42,863 nucleotides of DNA from JABDPF01 sp037384065 (GTDB lineage Bacteria; Pseudomonadota; Gammaproteobacteria; Xanthomonadales; SZUA-36). Below, piece by piece: positions 19,017-27,360 of the stretch (positions are counted from its first letter, which is position 1; every line of letters starts with the position of its first letter). The notes under the pieces are model-generated. The model was not told where the DNA came from and ran no database searches. It worked only from the letters and a program-made list of their open reading frames with translations. The stretch spans positions 1-42,863 of the forward strand of contig JARROJ010000027.1 in NCBI GenBank assembly GCA_037384065.1, in the 5' to 3' direction. A program made the position numbers and the translations under genes.

Positions 19017-20012
19017 ATGACTTTTCCGGCCACCCGCATGCGCCGCATGCGCGCCCACGATTTCTCCCGCCGCCTGATGCGCGAAAACACCGTGACGCCC
19101 GACGACCTGATCTGGCCCGTGTTCGTCCTCGAAGGCGACGATGCGACCGAGGAAGTCGCCTCGCTGCCGGGCGTCGAACGCATGACCATCGACCGCCTGT
19201 TGCCCGCCGCGGAGCATTGCCTCGCGCTCGGTATTCCGGCAATCGCCCTGTTTCCGGTGGTCGGCACCGACTGCAAGTCCGATGACGCGCGCGAGGCCTG
19301 GAATCCCGATGGCCTGGCGCAGCGGGCGGTGAAGGCGCTCAAAACGCGTTTTCCGGAACTGGGCGTCATTACCGACGTTGCGCTGGATCCGTTCACCAGC
19401 CACGGTCAGGACGGCCTGGTCGACGAGACGGGCTACGTCGTCAACGACGAAACGGTCGATGTGCTGGTCAAGCAGGCGCTGTCGCATGTCGAGGCCGGCG
19501 CCGACGTCGTCGCGCCGTCCGACATGATGGACGGACGCATCGGCGCAATCCGCCAGGCCCTGGAAACCGAGGGCTTTCCGAACAAGCAGATCCTCGCCTA
19601 CTCCGCCAAGTACGCCTCCAGCTTCTACGGCCCGTTCCGCGATGCCGTCGGTTCGGCCGGCAACCTCGGCGGCGGCAACAAGTATTCCTACCAGATGGAT
19701 CCCGCCAACAGCGACGAGGCGCTGCACGAGGTCGAACTGGATCTGGACGAAGGCGCCGACATGGTCATGGTCAAACCGGGCATGCCCTATCTCGACATCA
19801 TCCGGCGGGTCAAGGAGACCTTCGAGGTACCGACGTTCGCCTACCATGTCTCGGGTGAGTACGCGATGCTCAAGGCCGCCGCGTTGAACGGCTGGCTGGA
19901 CGAAGAGTCGGTGGTGCTGGAAGCGATGTCGTGCATCAAGCGGGCCGGCGCCGACGGCGTCCTCACCTACTACGCGGTGCAGGTCGCCGAATGGCTGAAG
20001 GAACGGGCCTGA
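19017..20012 (+). CDS. hemB: delta-aminolevulinic acid dehydratase (porphobilinogen synthase)
   Basis: HemB condenses two 5-aminolevulinate molecules to porphobilinogen in tetrapyrrole synthesis. The 331-aa protein contains the two catalytic lysines, in LAYSAKYASSFYGPFR and MVMVKPGMPYLD. The metal site reads DVALDPFTSHGQDG, which has Asp/Ala instead of the three cysteines of zinc enzymes, as in the magnesium-type Pseudomonas enzyme. AAGGA precedes the ATG, and a TAAAAT lies 30 bases upstream at the engB 3' end. aroE begins inside its 3' end. hemF, a later heme enzyme, is 6 kb away. Confidence 0.98.
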   Translation: MTFPATRMRRMRAHDFSRRLMRENTVTPDDLIWPVFVLEGDDATEEVASLPGVERMTIDRLLPAAEHCLALGIPAIALFPVVGTDCKSDDAREAWNPDGLAQRAVKALKTRFPELGVITDVALDPFTSHGQDGLVDETGYVVNDETVDVLVKQALSHVEAGADVVAPSDMMDGRIGAIRQALETEGFPNKQILAYSAKYASSFYGPFRDAVGSAGNLGGGNKYSYQMDPANSDEALHEVELDLDEGADMVMVKPGMPYLDIIRRVKETFEVPTFAYHVSGEYAMLKAAALNGWLDEESVVLEAMSCIKRAGADGVLTYYAVQVAEWLKERA

Positions 20013-20830
20013 TCCGGCTCGCCGTCTTCGGACAGCCGGTCGCCCACTCGCTGTCGCCGCGCATTCATGCGCGTTTCGCGCGGCAGTGCCGCCTCGAAGT
20101 CGAGTATCGCGCGATCGAAGCGACCGCCGGGACGTTTGCCGCCCGGGTCGACGAACTGGCTGCCGAGGGCGCCCGCGGCTGCAATGTCACCGTGCCGTTC
20201 AAGCATGAAGCCTGGCGCCTCGCCGGCCGGCGCAGCGCGCGCGCTGACCTGGCCGAAGCCGCGAATACCCTGCTCTTCGAAACGGACGGCTGGTTCGCCG
20301 ACAACACCGACGGGGGCGGCCTGCGGTTCGACCTGGAAGCGGGCGCCGAATGCGCCCTCGAGGGCGCTCGCATCTGTCTGCTGGGGGCCGGCGGGGCGGC
20401 TGCAGGCGTCGTCGCCGCGCTGCTTCAGGCCCGGCCGGCGCAGCTGTTGATCGCGAACCGTTCGGCGGACCGGGCCGCGGCCCTGGCCGCGCGGCACGAG
20501 GAACTCGGCGCCGTCACGGGGGCGGGGCTGGACGCGATCGCGGCGTACGCGCCGTTCGACCTCGTCGTCAATGCCACGTCGCTCGGACACGCCGGCCGCA
20601 CGCCCGAACTTCACGCCAGCTGGCTGACGCCCGACGGGCTGTGCTACGACATGAATTACGGCCAGGCCGCCGAACCGCTGCGCACCCTCTGCGCGCGGCA
20701 GGGCCTCGCGTACCGGGATGGCCTGGGCATGCTGGTCGGACAGGCCGCGCTCTCGTTCGAACTGTGGACCGGCCAGCGGCCGGACCCCTTCCCCGTCATC
20801 GACGAGTTACGCCGCGCCGCGCGGGAATGA
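19991..20830 (+). CDS. aroE: shikimate 5-dehydrogenase
   Basis: AroE reduces 3-dehydroshikimate to shikimate with NADPH in aromatic amino acid synthesis. Substrate motifs are VFGQPVAHSLSPRIHARF, CNVTVPFKHEAW and NTDGGGLRFDLE; the cofactor loop is LLGAGGAAAGVVAALL; NATSLG is also conserved. The ATG at 19991 overlaps hemB by 22 bases and gives 279 aa (E. coli 272). A longer frame from 19931 adds an arginine-rich hemB shadow. Its 3' end overlaps the convergent trmH by 24 bases. Confidence 0.97.
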   Translation: MAEGTGLIRLAVFGQPVAHSLSPRIHARFARQCRLEVEYRAIEATAGTFAARVDELAAEGARGCNVTVPFKHEAWRLAGRRSARADLAEAANTLLFETDGWFADNTDGGGLRFDLEAGAECALEGARICLLGAGGAAAGVVAALLQARPAQLLIANRSADRAAALAARHEELGAVTGAGLDAIAAYAPFDLVVNATSLGHAGRTPELHASWLTPDGLCYDMNYGQAAEPLRTLCARQGLAYRDGLGMLVGQAALSFELWTGQRPDPFPVIDELRRAARE

Positions 20831-21505
20831 ACCGGTGATCCGCCCCTCCGCGTCGACTTCCGGGTAATCCAGGCCGCGCTCGCGGCAGAACCGGGCGACT
20901 TTGGGGTGCAGCCATTCGAAGCGCTGCCGGCGGTAGGCGTCGCCGGCGAGGCGTCGCGTGTCGTAGAAACCGGCCGCATCGCGCTGACGCAGGGCCTCGT
21001 ACAGGACGATCGCGCAGGCGACGGAAACGTTGAGCGACTGCGTCATGCCTTTCATCGGGATCACGATCTGGCGGTCGGTTTCGGCCAGCGCGGCGTCGCT
21101 GACGCCCCAGAGTTCGGTGCCGACCACCAGCGCGGTCGGTTGCGTGTAGTCGATGTCGCGGTAATCCACGGCCGCGTCGGAGAGGTGCGCCGCAATCAGC
21201 TGAAACCCGCCGGCGCGCAGGACGCGGCAGGCATCGCTCAGAGCGGCGTGGGCGTGCACGCGCACCCATTTTTCCGCGCCCTGCGAGGTCTTCCAGTGCA
21301 CCGGCACTTCATTCGCGCCGGCCACGGTGTGGACGTCGTTGATGCCGACCGCGTCACAGGTCCGGATGATGGCCGAAAAATTGCGCGGTTTGTGCAGCGC
21401 CTCGGCCAGCACGGTCAGGTCGGGCTGGCGCCGGGCGAGCACCGCATCCACGGTGTCGCGGCGCTCGGGGCCGAGCCCGCGCCGTCTATGCGGATCCTTG
21501 AGCAT
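20807..21505 (-). CDS. trmH: tRNA (guanosine-18-2'-O)-methyltransferase
   Basis: TrmH is a SPOUT-class enzyme that methylates the 2'-OH of G18 in the tRNA D-loop. The 232 aa match E. coli TrmH (229). Motif 1 is KPRNFSAIIRTCDAVG with the catalytic arginine; motifs 2 and 3 are ALVVGTELWGVSD and IPMKGMTQSLNVSVACAI. The start overlaps the end of the upstream TRAP permease gene by 20 bases, so the two are translated from one message. Confidence 0.95.
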   Translation of the reverse strand: MLKDPHRRRGLGPERRDTVDAVLARRQPDLTVLAEALHKPRNFSAIIRTCDAVGINDVHTVAGANEVPVHWKTSQGAEKWVRVHAHAALSDACRVLRAGGFQLIAAHLSDAAVDYRDIDYTQPTALVVGTELWGVSDAALAETDRQIVIPMKGMTQSLNVSVACAIVLYEALRQRDAAGFYDTRRLAGDAYRRQRFEWLHPKVARFCRERGLDYPEVDAEGRITGSFPRGAA

Positions 21506-21983
21506 CGCCCGCCCGCAGCCCGGAAATCGACGTCCGAACGGTGACCACGGACTGCAACAGCAGCAATGCCGGCAGCACCAGGATCAGCGACTTGAGCAGC
21601 CAGACCAACGGCAGGCCGCCGGCTTCGCGCGAAGCCTCGTGTGTTTCCCAGGAAGACGCCACGTATTCCCAGCCGATGGTCAGCAACAGCAGGCTGAACG
21701 GCACCAGGAACAGGAGCGTTCCGGCCAGGTTGACGGCCGCCCGGTACCTCGGCGAGCGCTCGCGGTAGAAGATATCGACGCGCACGTGGTCGTCGGTCTG
21801 CAGGGCCCAGGCCGCCGCCACCATGAACACGGCGGCGTGCAGGTAGGTGACGCTTTCCTGCAGCCAGATCCAGCCCTGGTTGAAGCCGTAACGCAGGATA
21901 ACGATTCCGAAAGTCAGCAGGGTCATCACCAGCGTCAGCCAGGCGACCGCGCGCCCCGCGAATTCGACCAGGCGCGCGATCAT
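21486..21983 (-). CDS. TRAP transporter small permease (DctQ-like), orphan
   Basis: A 165-aa inner-membrane protein with about four transmembrane helices: near residues 9-30, 44-62, 83-105 and 126-147. The pattern LVEFAGRAVAWLTLVMTLLT and the LQESVTYLHAAVFMVAAAWA segment are typical of DctQ-type subunits of tripartite ATP-independent transporters. Such subunits normally sit beside a large permease (DctM) and a binding protein (DctP). Neither is present within 20 kb on either side. It overlaps trmH downstream and starts 23 bases after the DUF2782 gene. Confidence 0.85.
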   Translation of the reverse strand: MIARLVEFAGRAVAWLTLVMTLLTFGIVILRYGFNQGWIWLQESVTYLHAAVFMVAAAWALQTDDHVRVDIFYRERSPRYRAAVNLAGTLLFLVPFSLLLLTIGWEYVASSWETHEASREAGGLPLVWLLKSLILVLPALLLLQSVVTVRTSISGLRAGDAQGSA

Positions 21984-22005
21984 GCCGCGGCGCCTCCGCC
22001 CACGA

Positions 22006-22410
22006 TCAGTCCCATTCCTTCACTTTCCAGTACACGGGCTGGACCGGGTTCAACGCGCGCTGCTTCGGGTCGAGTTCGAGCGTGCCGTCGCCGTCGGTGT
22101 CGATGTAGTAGTAGGGCTTGCCGCCGCGCGGCGTGACCTTGACCATGTACACCTGCCCGTTGCGGCGGTACTCCTCGATCATGCGGTCCTCTTCCTCGCG
22201 GATGGTGACCGTGGGCTCGATCTGCTCGTCCTGGATCTTCGGCGGAATCGGGACGTCGCCCTCGGTCTCCGGCGGGATCGGCGGCGGTTTCGCCAGGTCA
22301 CCCGGATCGCCGGGTTGCGCGAAAACGCCGGCGGACAGCCACGCCGCCGCCAGACCAGCCATGAAAACGGCCATCCGGCCACCCATCGTTCGACCCTGTC
22401 GCGTGCCCAT
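22006..22410 (-). CDS. DUF2782 exported protein
   Basis: A 134-aa protein of unknown function. After a hydrophobic signal segment (AVFMAGLAAAWLSAGVFAQ) comes a proline-rich stretch, then the conserved C-terminal domain with EEYRRNGQVYMVKVTPRGGK, YYYIDTDGDGTLE and VQPVYWKVKEW. The ATG at 22410 has GGAGGG ten bases upstream; an internal ATG nine codons on is an alternative. Genes of this family lie divergent from polA in Pseudomonas, as here. The longer frame into polA is an antisense shadow. Confidence 0.9.
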   Translation of the reverse strand: MGTRQGRTMGGRMAVFMAGLAAAWLSAGVFAQPGDPGDLAKPPPIPPETEGDVPIPPKIQDEQIEPTVTIREEEDRMIEEYRRNGQVYMVKVTPRGGKPYYYIDTDGDGTLELDPKQRALNPVQPVYWKVKEWD

Positions 22411-22494
22411 CGACCGGTATCCCTCCGTTGCGGGTTTGTGTATCGTTGTTCCGGAACCGGTCCTGACCGGCATCCGGGTCCATAATATCAGACC

Positions 22495-22521
22495 GTCGCG
22501 GATCGCAAACGATCCCGCGAC
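22495..22521 (+). promoter_or_regulatory. stem-loop in the polA leader
   Basis: GTCGCGGATCG (22495-22505) pairs with CGATCCCGCGAC (22510-22521) around a CAAA loop, with one bulged C. No T-run follows, so it is not a terminator. A CATAATAT sequence (22481-22488) could be the -10 of polA; transcription would then start at about 22493-22495 and the mRNA would begin with this hairpin. Promoter assignment lacks a good -35. Confidence 0.45.
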
Positions 22522-22551
22522 GCAGAAGCCGCGAGCAACGAATTCCGAGCC

Positions 22552-25236
22552 ATGAACACCAACGCCACGCTGTACCTCGTCGACGGATCTTCCTACCTGT
22601 ACCGGGCGTTCCACGCCCTGCCGAACCTGACCAACAGCCAGGGCGAGCCGACCGGGGCCCTGCTCGGCGTGGCCAACATGCTTCGACGCCTGTTGAACGA
22701 AGCGCAGCCCGAATTCATCGCCGTGGTGTTCGACGCCAAGGGTCCGACCTTCCGCCATGAACTCTACCCGGACTACAAGGCGAACCGGCCGCCGATGCCG
22801 CCGGAACTGGGCCGGCAGGTCGAGGCCATCCTCGACTTCACCCGCCTGCTCGGACTGCCGCTGCTGCAGGTCGACGGCGTGGAGGCCGACGACGTGATCG
22901 GCACGCTGGCCCGCCAGGCCGAGGCGGAGGGCATGAACTGCGTCATCTCGACCGGTGACAAGGACATGGCGCAACTGGTCAGCGACACGACCACGCTGAC
23001 CAACACCATGACCGGAACGGACACGGACCGCGCCGGGGTCAAGTCGAAGTTCGACGTGACGCCGGAGCAGTTCGTCGACTTTCTGGCGCTTACCGGCGAC
23101 AAGTCCGACAACATTCCCGGGGTCGAGAAATGCGGCCCGAAGACGGCCGCGAAATGGCTCGACAGCTGGGACAGCCTGGACGAAATCATCGCGCATGCCG
23201 ACGAGGTCGGAGGCAAGATCGGCGAAAACCTGCGGGCCGCGCTGGACCAGTTGCCCCTGTCGCGTGAACTGGCCACCATCCGCACCGATGTGGAACTGGA
23301 CGCGGCGCCACGCGACCTGGTGCGGCGCGCGGTCGACCGGGCGGGCCTGCTCGAGGCGCTCAAACGATACGAGTTCAACAGCTGGCTGCAGGAATACTCG
23401 GCGGAAGCGGAATCGGAGGCCGCGCAGGAGGTCGTTTACGAAACCGTCACGGACGAATCGGCGCTCGACGAGTGGCTCGAGCGGCTGAAAGCCGCCGACC
23501 TGTTCGCCCTCGATACCGAGACGACCAGCCTGGACGCAATGCAGGCGGAGCTCGTCGGCCTGAGCTTCTGCATCGAACCGGGTCGGGCCGCCTACGTTCC
23601 GGTCGGCCATGACTACCCCGGCGCCGGACCGCAACTGGACCGCGATACGGTGTTGCAGCGGCTGAAACCGTTGCTCGAGGACGCCGACCGGCCGAAGGTC
23701 GGGCAGCACATCAAGTACGACATGAACGTCCTGTCGCTGGTCGGGGTGACGGTGCGCGGCGTCGCATTCGACACCATGCTCGAGTCCTACGTGTTCAACA
23801 GCACCGGCAGCCGCCACGACATGGATTCACTGGCGCTCAAGTACCTGGGCCGGCAGACCACGCACTACGAGGATGTCGCCGGCAAGGGCGCCAAGCAGAT
23901 TCCGTTCAGCCAGGTCGAGATCGAAACGGCCAGCCACTACGCCGCCGAGGATGCGGACATCACGCTGCAGCTGCATCGCCACCTGTGGCCCCGCCTGGAG
24001 GAGGAACCGGGCCTGGCGGGCGTATTGCAGGAGATCGAGATCCCGCTGGTGCCGGTGCTGGCGCGCATGGAACAGACCGGCGTATTGATCGACGGCGCGA
24101 TTCTGGCGCGGCAGAGCCAGGAGATGGCGAAGCAGATCCACGCACTGGAGTCGGCGGCGCACGAAGCCGCCGGTCAGCCGTTCAACCTGTCTTCGCCCAA
24201 GCAGTTGCAGGAGATCCTGTTCGAACAGCAGGGCCTGCCGGTCATCCGCAAGACGCCCAAGGGCCAGCCGTCGACCGCCGAGGACGTGCTGCAGGAACTG
24301 GCCGCGGACTACGAACTGCCACAGCTGATCCTGCAGTACCGTTCGCTGACCAAGCTGAAATCGACCTATACCGACAAGCTCCCGGAGCGGATCAACCCGC
24401 GCACCGGCCGCGTGCATACGTCCTACCACCAGGCCGTCGCCGCGACCGGCCGGCTGTCGTCCTCGGATCCCAATCTGCAGAACATTCCGATCCGGACACC
24501 GCAGGGCCGGCGCATCCGCGAAGCCTTCGTCGCGCCGGAAGGGTCGCTGATCCTGGCCTGTGACTACTCGCAGATCGAGTTGCGCATCATGGCGCACCTG
24601 TCCGGCGACACGGGCCTGCTGAAAGCTTTCCGCGAGGACGTCGACGTGCACCGCGCGACGGCCGGCGAAGTATTCGGCGTGCCGTACGACGAGGTCGACG
24701 GCGACCAGCGCCGCGCAGCCAAGGCGATCAACTTCGGCTTGATGTACGGCATGTCCGCGTTCGGCCTGTCCAAGCAACTGCACATCGACCGCGCCGAGGC
24801 CCAGGCCTACATGGACACCTATTTCGACCGCTACCCCGGCGTGCGGACGTTCATGGAGCGCACCCGGGAGCGGGCCCGCGAGCAAGGCTACGTCGAAACC
24901 CTGTTCGGCCGCCGGCTCTACCTGCCGGACATCAACGCCGGCAACATGCAGCGCCGCCAGGGCGCCGAGCGCGCCGCCATCAACGCGCCGATGCAGGGCA
25001 CCGCCGCGGATATCATCAAGCGCGCGATGATCCGGGTCGATTCGTGGATCCAGGAGGAGCGGCCCGGCGCGCGCCTGGTCATGCAGGTGCATGACGAACT
25101 GGTGCTGGAGGTCGACGAGGACCGACTCGAGGACGTCAGGGCGGCGGTCGAAAAGCACATGTCGGACGCCGCGACGCTCGACGTTCCGCTGGTCGTGGAT
25201 TCCGGTTCGGGGCCCGACTGGGAAACGGCGCACTGA
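22552..25236 (+). CDS. polA: DNA polymerase I
   Basis: Pol I fills gaps, removes Okazaki primers and performs repair synthesis. The 894-aa protein (E. coli 928) has all three domains. The 5'-3' exonuclease occupies about residues 1-290 (VEADDVIGTLA, STGDKDMAQL, LTGDKSDNIPG). The 3'-5' proofreading domain, about 300-490, has intact acidic residues in FALDTETTSLD, IKYDMNVL and YAAEDADITL. The polymerase domain has motif A CDYSQIELRIMAHL, motif B RRAAKAINFGLMYGMS and motif C MQVHDELVLEV. It is divergent from the DUF2782 gene with a 141-base control region. Confidence 0.98.
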   Translation: MNTNATLYLVDGSSYLYRAFHALPNLTNSQGEPTGALLGVANMLRRLLNEAQPEFIAVVFDAKGPTFRHELYPDYKANRPPMPPELGRQVEAILDFTRLLGLPLLQVDGVEADDVIGTLARQAEAEGMNCVISTGDKDMAQLVSDTTTLTNTMTGTDTDRAGVKSKFDVTPEQFVDFLALTGDKSDNIPGVEKCGPKTAAKWLDSWDSLDEIIAHADEVGGKIGENLRAALDQLPLSRELATIRTDVELDAAPRDLVRRAVDRAGLLEALKRYEFNSWLQEYSAEAESEAAQEVVYETVTDESALDEWLERLKAADLFALDTETTSLDAMQAELVGLSFCIEPGRAAYVPVGHDYPGAGPQLDRDTVLQRLKPLLEDADRPKVGQHIKYDMNVLSLVGVTVRGVAFDTMLESYVFNSTGSRHDMDSLALKYLGRQTTHYEDVAGKGAKQIPFSQVEIETASHYAAEDADITLQLHRHLWPRLEEEPGLAGVLQEIEIPLVPVLARMEQTGVLIDGAILARQSQEMAKQIHALESAAHEAAGQPFNLSSPKQLQEILFEQQGLPVIRKTPKGQPSTAEDVLQELAADYELPQLILQYRSLTKLKSTYTDKLPERINPRTGRVHTSYHQAVAATGRLSSSDPNLQNIPIRTPQGRRIREAFVAPEGSLILACDYSQIELRIMAHLSGDTGLLKAFREDVDVHRATAGEVFGVPYDEVDGDQRRAAKAINFGLMYGMSAFGLSKQLHIDRAEAQAYMDTYFDRYPGVRTFMERTRERAREQGYVETLFGRRLYLPDINAGNMQRRQGAERAAINAPMQGTAADIIKRAMIRVDSWIQEERPGARLVMQVHDELVLEVDEDRLEDVRAAVEKHMSDAATLDVPLVVDSGSGPDWETAH

Positions 25237-25316
25237 CGCCGCAGGCCTTCCATCACGGACGATTATCCTGCACTCTAGGAACCCGTGGTCCTGGCATGAA
25301 TCGAGGGAATGAGCCC

Positions 25317-25808
25317 ATGACTGAGACACCTGCGACAAGCAGCCGCACGTACAAGCCGCGCGCCGAGGACATCGCCTCCCCCGACGCGCTCATCGCCGCC
25401 CTGTACGGCATCATCTCCGGCCCCGCCGGCACCCGCAACTGGTCGCGCCTGCGCACCCTGTTTCTCGAGGGCGCGCGCCTGGTCGCAGCGGGCCGGCGCA
25501 TCCACCGCGAGGGCGGTTTTCAGGCCATGAGCGTGGATGAATGGATCGAGGACGTCGGCGGCTTTCTCGAGGAAAACGACTTCTACGAGCGCGAAATCGT
25601 GCGCCACTCGGATCGTTTCGGCAACATCATCCAGGCGTTCAGCACCTACGAGGCGCGCAACCAGCCGGACGGCCCCCCGATCGCCCGGGGCATCAACGCA
25701 ATCCAGCTGGTCCACGCGGACAAGCGCTGGTGGATTGCCGGCATCCTGTGGGACAACGAGAGCCGCGACAACCCGATTCCGGGCGAATTCACGCCGTACC
25801 TCTGGTAA
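25317..25808 (+). CDS. NTF2-like (SnoaL fold) conserved hypothetical protein
   Basis: A soluble protein of 163 aa whose helical N-terminal part and C-terminal half (QAFSTYEARNQPDGPPIARG, HADKRWWIAGILWDNE) suggest the nuclear transport factor 2-like fold. Many such proteins are small-molecule enzymes or binding domains; no function can be named. I take the ATG at 25317 because GAGGGA lies nine bases upstream, over an ATG at 25296. There is no signal peptide. It lies 80 bases after polA and converges on hemF, with no clear terminator on either side. Confidence 0.75.
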   Translation: MTETPATSSRTYKPRAEDIASPDALIAALYGIISGPAGTRNWSRLRTLFLEGARLVAAGRRIHREGGFQAMSVDEWIEDVGGFLEENDFYEREIVRHSDRFGNIIQAFSTYEARNQPDGPPIARGINAIQLVHADKRWWIAGILWDNESRDNPIPGEFTPYLW

Positions 25809-25838
25809 GCGGCCCCGGCGCGGCGAAGACGACCGGTT

Positions 25839-26792
25839 TCAGTCCGCCGCGGCCAGCCAGTCGCGCGGCTCGAGGCACTCGTAAAGGAAGGCCTCCGCGG
25901 AGCCCGGTTCCGGCCGCCAGCCGTATCGCCAGGCGACCAGCGGCGGCATGGACATCAGGATCGACTCCGTGCGCCCGCCCGACTGCAGCCCGAACAGCGT
26001 GCCGCGGTCATACACCAGGTTGAACTCGACATATCGGCCGCGGCGGTAGAGCTGGAATTCGCGTTCCCGCTCGGTCCAGGGCGTGTCTTTGCGGCGTTCG
26101 ACGATCGGCAGGTACGCGTCCATGTAGCTGTCGCCGACCGCCCGCATGAGCGCGAAGCAACGCTCGAAGCCGCCCTCGTTCAGATCGTCGAAGAACAGAC
26201 CGCCGACACCCCGGGCCTCGGCGCGGTGTTTCAGATAGAAGTACCGGTCGCACCAGGCCTTGTAGCGCGCATGGACGTCCTCGCCGAAGGGCGCACAGGC
26301 GTCGCGGGCGACGCGGTGCCAGTGAACGATGTCTTCGACGACCGGGTAGTACGGGGTCAGATCGTAACCGCCGCCGAACCACCAGACCGGCGTCTCGTCC
26401 GCCTTCTCGGCCATGAAAAAACGCACGTTCGCATGGCTGGTCGGCACGTGGGGATTGCGGGGGTGGATCACCAGCGAGACCCCCAGTGCCTCGAACGATC
26501 GTCCCGCCAGCTCCGGGCGCGAGGCCGTGGCGGCGGGCGGCAGGCTGGCCCCGCGGACGTGCGAGAAATTGACCCCGGCCTGCTCGAACACCGCGCCCTG
26601 TTCCAGGACCCGGGTGCGCCCGCCGCCGCCGAGGCGGCCCGCGTCCGCGCCATCCGCGTCGCGCGTCCAGGCATCCTCGCGGAACACACCGTCACCGTCC
26701 TCTCGCTCCAGTGCGCTACAGATCGAATCCTGCAGCGCAACGAGGTAGCGGCGAACCGCGTCGCTGGAAATCGTCTCGTCCACCGCGTTCAC
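25839..26792 (-). CDS. hemF: coproporphyrinogen III oxidase, aerobic
   Basis: HemF uses oxygen to decarboxylate coproporphyrinogen III to protoporphyrinogen IX. The family signature WWFGGGYDLTPYYP is present, with RGVGGLFFDDLNEGGFERC and LVYDRGTLFGLQSGGRTESI. The start is a GTG at 26792 that overlaps the tsaC stop as GTGA, giving 317 aa (E. coli 299); a GTG at 26783 is also possible. The longer frame upstream is a tsaC shadow. It ends the LysM-dprA-smg-topA-tsaC-hemF unit. Presence of this enzyme implies an oxygen-using organism. Confidence 0.96.
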   Translation of the reverse strand: MNAVDETISSDAVRRYLVALQDSICSALEREDGDGVFREDAWTRDADGADAGRLGGGGRTRVLEQGAVFEQAGVNFSHVRGASLPPAATASRPELAGRSFEALGVSLVIHPRNPHVPTSHANVRFFMAEKADETPVWWFGGGYDLTPYYPVVEDIVHWHRVARDACAPFGEDVHARYKAWCDRYFYLKHRAEARGVGGLFFDDLNEGGFERCFALMRAVGDSYMDAYLPIVERRKDTPWTEREREFQLYRRGRYVEFNLVYDRGTLFGLQSGGRTESILMSMPPLVAWRYGWRPEPGSAEAFLYECLEPRDWLAAAD

Positions 26793-27355
26793 GCGCTTCG
26801 GATCACGCGCCCGGTCGCCAGGTCGCGGATTTCGCTGGGATGGGACTGCTCCCCGAGCCGACCCTCGACGATAGCGCAGAGTTCCGCTCCGAAATAGGCG
26901 TCGACCTCCTCGGCGCTGCGCGCGGGCTTCGCCGTGCCCGGGTTCGCGCTGGTCGACACGATCGGACCGCCGAACGCTTCGCACAGGGCCCGGCAGACCG
27001 GGTGGGCCGTGATTCGCAACGCGATCGTCGAATGATCACCGGCCAGCCAGTCAGGAACCGTTGCGGATCGGGGAAACAGCCAGGTCACAGGGCCGGGCCA
27101 GGCGGCGAGCGCCTGCTGCTTCTGCTCGGCGCTGACCGCACCGATGTAGGCCGCGAAACGTTCCAGACGGTCGGCGATGAGAATCAGGCCGGCGGATTCG
27201 GGACGGGTCTTCAGACGCAGGACGTGGCGCACCGCCGATTCGTTGTCGGGGTCGCAGCCGAGACCGTAAACGGCCTCGGTGGGGTACGCGATAACGCCGC
27301 CTTCGACCAGACACTGGGCGCCCTGGCGGACGGTCGCCAGCTGTGGACCGGTCAC
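26789..27355 (-). CDS. tsaC: L-threonylcarbamoyladenylate synthase
   Basis: TsaC makes threonylcarbamoyl-AMP from threonine, bicarbonate and ATP, the donor used by TsaD (7129-8154) for t6A in tRNA. The 188-aa product (E. coli 190) has IAYPTEAVYGLGCDPDN, RLKTRPESAGLILIAD and GPIVSTSANPGT, the YrdC-fold signatures. The start is a GTG five bases after the topA stop. Its stop overlaps hemF. The C-terminal Sua5 extension is absent, so this is the short TsaC type. Confidence 0.96.
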   Translation of the reverse strand: MTGPQLATVRQGAQCLVEGGVIAYPTEAVYGLGCDPDNESAVRHVLRLKTRPESAGLILIADRLERFAAYIGAVSAEQKQQALAAWPGPVTWLFPRSATVPDWLAGDHSTIALRITAHPVCRALCEAFGGPIVSTSANPGTAKPARSAEEVDAYFGAELCAIVEGRLGEQSHPSEIRDLATGRVIRSA

Positions 27356-27360
27356 CCGGG

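Noticed and set aside
22411..23817. Long minus-strand extension of the DUF2782 frame into polA
   Set aside because: The start at 22410 has a good ribosome site and signal peptide; the extension is the antisense of the polA exonuclease domain.
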